Positions 7,706 to 11,635 of a stretch of 11,635 nucleotides of DNA are shown one piece after another. A program made the position numbers and the translations under genes. The notes under the pieces are model-generated. The model did no database searches. It was not told the origin of the DNA and saw nothing but the letters and a program-made list of their open reading frames with translations. The stretch spans positions 1 to 11,635 of the forward strand of contig DJYW01000013.1 of NCBI GenBank assembly GCA_002450255.1. The letters are read 5' to 3'. This DNA is from Gammaproteobacteria bacterium UBA6968. GTDB lineage: Bacteria > Pseudomonadota > Gammaproteobacteria > Pseudomonadales > Azotimanducaceae. Positions within the stretch are counted from its first letter, which is position 1, and each line of letters begins with the position of its first letter.

Positions 7706-8185
7706 ATGGCTAAAGTACATGTTGAGTCATCCATTAATGGCCAAGCACAAGAGTATTTGTGCGAGCCAAACCAGACTTTGTTGGACGTGCTGCGCGACGA
7801 ACTCGGTCTAACGGGTACCAAGGAGGGGTGTGGTACCGGTGATTGCGGTGCATGCTCGGTTTTGGTCGACGGTCGCTTGGTTTGCTCCTGCCTGGTCTTG
7901 GGCGTAGAGGCCCAAGGTAAAACAGTTGAAACCATTGAAGGTGTTGCGGGTAAAGACGGTCTGCATCCCTTGCAACAAAAATTTCTCGATAACGCAGCTT
8001 TACAGTGCGGTGTATGTACGCCTGGCTTTATCATGGCAGCTAAAGCGCTTTTGGATAAAGACCCAAACCCGGATGAAACCACCATTCGCTACTGGCTGGC
8101 AGGTAATCTCTGCCGATGCACGGGCTATGACAAGATCATTCGTGCTGTGCAGGAAGCCGCTGCGGAACTCGCACATCCGGCGTAA
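7706..8185 (+). CDS. [2Fe-2S] small subunit of a xanthine dehydrogenase/CO dehydrogenase-type molybdenum hydroxylase
   Basis: This 159-residue electron-transfer subunit is of the CoxS/HcrC/IorA type. The N-terminal plant-ferredoxin-like domain has cysteines 42, 47, 50 and 62 (GCGTGDCGAC, then a Cys after LVDGRL). The C-terminal helical domain has cysteines 101, 104, 136 and 138 (QCGVCTPG and LCRCTGY), which bind the second cluster next to the molybdenum site. All eight ligands are intact, so the protein appears functional. AGGAGA at 7695-7700 precedes the ATG. The gene is in a tight two-gene unit with the FAD subunit. In the coxMSL order the large molybdopterin subunit would come next, but the following 413 bases contain no such gene. 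Confidence 0.94.
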   Translation: MAKVHVESSINGQAQEYLCEPNQTLLDVLRDELGLTGTKEGCGTGDCGACSVLVDGRLVCSCLVLGVEAQGKTVETIEGVAGKDGLHPLQQKFLDNAALQCGVCTPGFIMAAKALLDKDPNPDETTIRYWLAGNLCRCTGYDKIIRAVQEAAAELAHPA

Positions 8186-8631
8186 CTTGCGGCCGTCGCC
8201 ACGCGAACGACGCATATTATTCTTGCTTTGGCTCTTACACGCATATTAGCGCGTAAGGGCTAAAGCTCGGTCTCTATCCTTTGTAACTTTTTTCCTGCTC
8301 TGGTGGACTAAGCTAAACGGGTCTATTTTCGGTGATTCCTATCTCGATTTGAATCAGGGCGAAATCGATCCCTTGCTTTGGCGTTTCCACTCTTGGTCAT
8401 TGGATTTTTCTGTCGGCTATACCCTCGCCATACACATTACTAGATCCCATTTGATTCAACTCCTGAGGCAAGCTCGAATGACTGTTTGAGTGCAGGCCAA
8501 TTTGGGGTAATTCAAACTCCACTGGCTGTTCAATTAGCGCGGTTTCCTAGCATGGTTATAGCGAGAGACCTGACAGCCTGCGGACTTAATCAGTAAACTT
8601 GTGCCTTCATTCTGTGACTAGCGAGGCGCAC
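8186..8631. other. Long intergenic region after the iron-sulfur subunit, no gene recognised
   Basis: No frame in this stretch resembles a molybdopterin-binding large subunit or any other protein I know, and stops occur in all frames. It contains the long stem-loop at 8225-8266 and a 10-base direct repeat (ACGCATATTA) at 8210-8219 and 8239-8248; the second copy overlaps the loop of the stem-loop. The base composition is more T-rich than the genes around it. A promoter for the sugar kinase should lie near the right end, but I could not point to a convincing one. Confidence 0.55.
8225..8266 (+). terminator. Long imperfect stem-loop downstream of the iron-sulfur subunit gene
   Basis: Bases 8225-8242 pair with 8249-8266 around the six-base loop ATATTA. 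The 18-pair stem has one A-C mismatch and two G-T wobbles; its core is CTTAC on the left and GTAAG on the right. It begins 39 bases after the stop of the small subunit. No T-run follows immediately: the nearest is TTTTTT about 20 bases on. It may therefore be a weak terminator, a 3'-end stabiliser or a transcribed structure rather than a standard intrinsic terminator. Confidence 0.5.
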
Positions 8632-9603
8632 TTGGCGAGACTATTCAATATCGGGTCGTTGTGTGTTGACCACATCTATCGGGTCCCCAGTTTGGTGATT
8701 GCGGGACAAACCATAGCGTGCTCTAGCGAGCGTCTTGTTCCCGGCGGCAAAGGCCTTAACCAATCCATCGCAGCGGCTCAAGCTGGCGCCAGCGTATGCC
8801 ATTTTGGTGCCGTTGGCGGCGACGGCGATATGCTTGTGGACGTGCTGCAAAGGTTTTGCGGAGACGCAGGATCAGTGCTCCGGCTGGACGGACAATCAGG
8901 TCAGGCAGTTATCCAGGTAGATGATCAAGGTCAGAACGCCATTGTGATCTCTGCCGGTGCCAATCGACGCTTACCTGAGGATTTGTTGTCTGCCGCAGTT
9001 GCTGCGATGGCACCGGATGATTGGCTGCTTTTGCAGAACGAAACAAATGGCGTAGCGGAAGTCATTCGGATGGCTAAAGCAAAACAATTGTCCGTCGCCG
9101 TTAATCTGGCGCCGTTTGATGCCAGTTGCCTCGATTTACCGCTTGAGTTGGTTGATTTGTTGATCGTTAACGAAGCTGAAGCGGCGGGGTTAGCTGGTCT
9201 ACCTGTACCAACCGAATCTACCGCGACAACAGTAGCGGCATCGGCGGCGCACGCGAACGAATTGGCTGCTAAAGAGCAGGCCATATTTGCGGCGTTGGTC
9301 GCAAAACTGCCAAAAGTTTGCCTGATTATGACGCTCGGCGCACGAGGCGCGCTTTCTCAATCACCTGGCGATCCGGAGTTGATGCGGCACGCCGCCATAT
9401 CAGTTGAAGCCGTCGATGAGACCGCGGCAGGGGATACCTTTGTCGGCTTTTTGATGGCTGAACTATTGATTGGTACGGGCATGCTAGCAGCGATTGAATT
9501 AGCTAGCGTGGCTGGTGCATTGGCAGTTACTCGCTCCGGCGCTGCGGAATCGATTCCATCCCGCGCAGAAGTGGTTGCCGAAATCGCCCGTCGTGGTGTT
9601 TAG
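8632..9603 (+). CDS. PfkB-family carbohydrate kinase, ribokinase-like
   Basis: This 323-residue (from TTG 8632) sugar kinase of the ribokinase/PfkB fold most resembles RbsK. Numbered from that TTG, the sugar-contacting aspartate is D13 (GSLCVDHIY), PGGKGLNQS lies at 37-45, and a ribokinase-like glutamate is E137 (LLLQNET). The ATP-site motif NEAEA is at 180-184, TLGARGA at 234-240, and VDETAAGDTF (261-270) carries the catalytic base D268. The AAGD form and the tail (ALAVTRSGAAESIPSRAEV) are close to E. coli RbsK. An alanine and threonine-rich insert fills about 192-214. The frame opens at TTG 8599 and also contains GTG 8614, but only TTG 8632 has a ribosome site (GAGG at 8622-8625), and it gives the N-terminus typical of RbsK. 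No ribose transporter or regulator is adjacent, so the substrate could be ribose, another pentose or a nucleoside. Confidence 0.85.
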   Translation: MARLFNIGSLCVDHIYRVPSLVIAGQTIACSSERLVPGGKGLNQSIAAAQAGASVCHFGAVGGDGDMLVDVLQRFCGDAGSVLRLDGQSGQAVIQVDDQGQNAIVISAGANRRLPEDLLSAAVAAMAPDDWLLLQNETNGVAEVIRMAKAKQLSVAVNLAPFDASCLDLPLELVDLLIVNEAEAAGLAGLPVPTESTATTVAASAAHANELAAKEQAIFAALVAKLPKVCLIMTLGARGALSQSPGDPELMRHAAISVEAVDETAAGDTFVGFLMAELLIGTGMLAAIELASVAGALAVTRSGAAESIPSRAEVVAEIARRGV

Positions 9604-9633
9604 CCCTTGCTCCAAAAAGGGAACGGTATCCGG

Positions 9634-10317
9634 CTATGGGAAGGCCAGTCCTGTGATTTGCTCCAGTTCTCGAATCGCTTGCTGCTCGTTGAGCACCTTT
9701 ATGGTTGACATTCCCATCGCTCGGGCGGGTTTCAGGTTAATCCCCAGGTCGTCCAAAAACAGCGTCGCTTCGGCTGCCACGCCTAAACGGTCTAACGCCA
9801 GCGTATAGATGGCCGGATTCGGTTTACGGATTCCTTCCAGACTCGACTCAATGACAAAATCGAATAATCCCATTATCTCTGCTACCGCATCTGCTTTTGC
9901 CTGGTCTTTTGACATGCCGGGACCGTGGCCTGCTTTGACGTTGTTGGTGATGCAAGCCACTTTGAAGTGACGTTTACAAATCTTTAGCACCTCGGCCATT
10001 CGCGGCCGAACCGTTCCGCTTAACATGGCGATGACTTTTTTGCCCTCTATTCGATGACCTGACAGCGCGGATTCCTCGGCGAACAAAGTATCAAATTCCT
10101 CTATGCCGATTGCGCTGGACTCGAACTTCGCCCATGCGTTGTGCTCTGGATTGGTCGCGTTCAGATGGCGAATGAAATCTTTCGGAGCGCCAACTTCTGC
10201 TTCTAATTCGTTAAAAGCTTCGAAAGGACTGCTGGTGAAAACACCCCCGAAGTCCCAAAGGATTGCCTGCAGGGATGAATTAAGATTGCTGGCGGTTGTT
10301 GCAGAGGTTTCAGTCAT
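9634..10317 (-). CDS. HAD-superfamily hydrolase (subfamily IA), soluble epoxide hydrolase N-domain/ACAD10-like
   Basis: This 227-residue haloacid dehalogenase-like protein is probably a phosphatase of a small metabolite. Motif I is WDFGGVF with nucleophile D22, motif II is ITNN with T124, motif III is RKPNPAIY with K165, and motif IV is FLDDLGINLKPARAMGM with D189-D190. The motif IV block is characteristic of the N-terminal phosphatase domain of soluble epoxide hydrolase and of ACAD10-type proteins. The D+2 residue, an aspartate in most HAD phosphatases, is glycine here (DFGG). This is shared with a branch that includes YihX-like proteins, so the enzyme need not be inactive, but its mechanism may differ. 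The ATG at 10317 has AAGG at 10327-10330. The N-terminal 15 residues are Ser/Thr/Asn-rich and probably disordered. The gene converges on the sugar kinase with a 30-base gap. Its substrate is unknown. Confidence 0.88.
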   Translation of the reverse strand: MTETSATTASNLNSSLQAILWDFGGVFTSSPFEAFNELEAEVGAPKDFIRHLNATNPEHNAWAKFESSAIGIEEFDTLFAEESALSGHRIEGKKVIAMLSGTVRPRMAEVLKICKRHFKVACITNNVKAGHGPGMSKDQAKADAVAEIMGLFDFVIESSLEGIRKPNPAIYTLALDRLGVAAEATLFLDDLGINLKPARAMGMSTIKVLNEQQAIRELEQITGLAFP

Positions 10318-10669
10318 GGTCGACAGCCTTGTGTAATGATCGTGCTATTTTAACAGCAGATAATAGTGAAACATGGCGAGAGCGTTGTCGAACTTGGGGA
10401 CTGAGTTTTTGTGGTTCATTCGAGGCGCGCTGGCGCATGTGGCGAATTGTTGAGGATGTGATCGCGCGACACATCGAGAGCGCGGTCTAGGTCCGACTCC
10501 AACAAGGTGATGAAATAGCCGCGCTGACTGATTGCCAAACAGGGACGCTTGAGAAGGCGCTGCTTCACGCCTCGTGTGGCATCAATCAGCGGCCAATGCG
10601 CGTTGCAGGTGGGTGTGGTTGTCTTTGATTCAAGCGCCTCTAAAGGTTTCGCTTGGCGTGAATTTTTGG
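10318..10669. other. Region between phoB and the HAD gene; no phoR, one unexplained open frame
   Basis: This 352-base stretch lies downstream of phoB, where the sensor kinase gene phoR is normally found; no PhoR-like sequence is present. On the minus strand one frame stays open from inside the end of phoB (about 10676) to a TGA at 10416-10418, some 87 codons. Its only standard early start is a GTG at 10566-10568, which would give a 50-residue peptide with a poorly placed ribosome site (GAGG one base before the GTG). The peptide has a balanced composition (containing ISQRGYFITLLESDLDRALD) but matches no family I recognise. The stretch should also hold the promoter of the HAD gene. Confidence 0.45.
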
Positions 10670-11356
10670 TCAGGTCTGCGGCGTGAATCGATAGCCAATG
10701 CCGCGGACTGTCTGTATGAAACCGTCAAGCCCAAACGGTTTAAGGATTTTGCGCAACCGCAAAATGTGTACGTCTACCGTGCGTTCTTCGACATAGACGC
10801 TACGTCCCCACACCCGATCCAATAGTTGGCTTCGATCAAAAGCACGATCCGGATGGCGCATTAGCAGCTCTAACAAACGATATTCGGTAGGTCCCATATG
10901 AATGTTTTCATCACCTACACTGACCCGGTGGCTTTTTAGATCCAGCTTGATGCCGGCTATGGACAACAAGTTGTCTTCAGGCGATCCGCTTCGTCGCAGT
11001 AGAGCTTTAACACGGGCGATTAACTCGCGTGGCGAAAAAGGCTTCGTGACGTAGTCGTCCACGCCTGATTCAAAGCTTTTGAGTTTGTCGCTCTCTTCAC
11101 CGCGCGCAGTCAGCATGATAATAGGTAGTTGAGCGGTGAGTTCATCTCGTCGCAAATGTTTGGCGAGATCAACGCCACTCATGCCAGGTAGCATCCAATC
11201 GATGATGACGAGTTCTGGTGTACCTCGGTCGAGACGTTGCAAAGCGACTTCGGCAGACTCTGCCTCAATGATGTCGTAGCCTGCTCGAGATATGGAAAAG
11301 CCTAGCAATTCACGAATTTCAGGTTCATCTTCGACGATTAATATCGACGTGGCCAT
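10670..11356 (-). CDS. phoB: Phosphate regulon response regulator PhoB
   Basis: PhoB is an OmpR-family response regulator that, when phosphorylated during phosphate limitation, activates phosphate uptake and scavenging genes. The 228-residue product has an N-terminal receiver domain with acidic residues E9 and D10, phosphoacceptor D53 (IIDWMLPG), T83 (MLTARGEE) and K105 (DYVTKPFSP); all are at the same positions as in E. coli PhoB. The C-terminal winged-helix domain contains MGPTEYRLLELLMRHPDR, the DRVWG segment and the recognition region (VEERTVDVHILRLRK). WMLPG, the MGPTE block and TVRGIGYRF favour PhoB over other OmpR-type regulators. The ATG at 11356 has AGGAGA at 11361-11366. A Pho-box-like promoter lies upstream, suggesting autoregulation. 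The gene usually next to it, phoR, is absent. Confidence 0.95.
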   Translation of the reverse strand: MATSILIVEDEPEIRELLGFSISRAGYDIIEAESAEVALQRLDRGTPELVIIDWMLPGMSGVDLAKHLRRDELTAQLPIIMLTARGEESDKLKSFESGVDDYVTKPFSPRELIARVKALLRRSGSPEDNLLSIAGIKLDLKSHRVSVGDENIHMGPTEYRLLELLMRHPDRAFDRSQLLDRVWGRSVYVEERTVDVHILRLRKILKPFGLDGFIQTVRGIGYRFTPQT

Positions 11357-11409
11357 GCGCTCTCCTGCTTTCTCTCGATGGGTTTTTGTTATCCCCGCGT
11401 TTGTTGGGG

Positions 11410-11415
11410 ATTACA
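11410..11415 (-). promoter_or_regulatory. Candidate -10 hexamer of the phoB promoter
   Basis: On the minus strand TGTAAT (five of six matches to TATAAT) begins ten bases after the end of the Pho-box-like repeat. In PhoB-activated promoters the Pho box replaces the -35 element and lies about ten bases before the -10, so the spacing agrees. Transcription would start near 11403 and give a leader of about 45 bases before the phoB ATG. Confidence 0.5.
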
Positions 11416-11425
11416 CCCAGACATT

Positions 11426-11443
11426 GTGACATTTGTGTGATCA
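11426..11443 (-). promoter_or_regulatory. Pho-box-like direct repeat upstream of phoB
   Basis: Read on the minus strand, TGATCAC (11443-11437) and ATGTCAC (11432-11426) are two seven-base half-sites separated by four bases, giving the 11-base period of PhoB boxes. The second half-site fits the CTGTCAT/C consensus at TGTCAC; the first shares TCA at the same positions. The nearest gene downstream on this strand is phoB itself, about 70 bases away. PhoB autoregulation is known in E. coli; here it is inferred from the site. Confidence 0.55.
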
Positions 11444-11635
11444 CCTCGCACCCGCGATGAGAATTTTAGCCGCTTGAAAGTCGCCTAGTTGCGGTCACAG
11501 TCACAGCCTCGGTGTTAGCCACAAGGCTTTATGTGCCGTTTTCATTGCCTTGCCGTTCCGTGGGCACTGCGCTGGCGCACTCATTAGGGCTTCGTTGCGG
11601 TCGAGATAGTTGGTCGCGAAAGCCAGTCAGAGAAA
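11444..11635. other. Upstream flank of phoB, no gene recognised
   Basis: Beyond the Pho-box-like site this 192-base end of the window has no recognisable gene. A minus-strand frame enters from the right edge and stops at TAA 11584-11586, immediately followed by TGA. It could be the last 16 or so codons (ending ISTATKP) of a gene outside the window, but it is too short to identify. I see no strong terminator after it. Confidence 0.35.

Noticed and set aside
9604..9621. Possible bidirectional terminator between the sugar kinase and HAD genes (CCCTT and AAGGG)
   Set aside because: The stem is only five pairs with an eight-base loop and has no proper T-run on either side; it is too weak to call.
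10296..10490. 64-codon + strand frame upstream of the HAD gene
   Set aside because: It lies antisense to the HAD start and its promoter region, has no good ribosome site, and its composition looks random.
11391..11411. Inverted repeat ATCCCC/GGGGAT upstream of phoB as a leader hairpin
   Set aside because: One arm overlaps the candidate -10 hexamer, so the transcript would not contain the full hairpin if the promoter call is right. With six pairs it is easily a chance match.
11584..11634. Possible C-terminal end of a minus-strand gene entering from the right edge
   Set aside because: Only about 16 codons are visible before the stop, too few to identify or to separate from a chance open frame.

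Overview
The window reads as an ordinary chromosomal stretch of a gammaproteobacterium with moderate GC content. The evidence is the conserved mltG-tmk-holB-(ycfH/tatD) replication and cell-wall block, an Escherichia coli-like PepQ prolidase, and a PhoB that keeps the E. coli numbering of its phosphorylation-site residues. The genus cannot be fixed from the sequence alone. I saw no insertion sequences, CRISPR arrays, rRNA or tRNA genes.

Layout, left to right. Positions 1-2815 (+ strand): the 3' end of mltG (lytic transglycosylase), tmk (thymidylate kinase) and holB (clamp-loader delta prime) are chained by two GTGA stop/start overlaps. After an 83-base gap comes a YcfH/TatD-type metal-dependent hydrolase that starts with TTG behind a strong ribosome-binding site. 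Positions 2859-6472 (- strand): pepQ (Xaa-Pro dipeptidase) is followed by a DPP4-like S9 peptidase without a signal peptide. Together they could form a two-step intracellular pathway: DPP4 releases Xaa-Pro dipeptides and PepQ splits them. A perfect 8-bp inverted repeat lies between the two genes.

Positions 6827-8185 (+ strand): the FAD-binding medium subunit and the two-[2Fe-2S] small subunit of a xanthine dehydrogenase/CO dehydrogenase-type molybdenum hydroxylase. The molybdopterin large subunit expected beside them is absent. The 413 bases that follow hold a long imperfect stem-loop and no recognisable gene. Positions 8632-9603 (+): a ribokinase-like PfkB sugar kinase. It converges on a HAD phosphatase-like protein at 9634-10317 (-) related to the soluble epoxide hydrolase N-terminal domain and ACAD10. 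Positions 10670-11356 (-): phoB, preceded by a Pho-box-like repeat with a -10 hexamer at the spacing typical of PhoB-activated promoters. The usual partner phoR does not follow it.

No clearly new multi-gene system was found. The points most worth a second look are the large-subunit-less molybdenum hydroxylase pair, the cytoplasmic DPP4-PepQ pair, the delta prime subunit without a zinc module, the predicted PhoB autoregulatory promoter, and the missing phoR with an unexplained open frame in its place.
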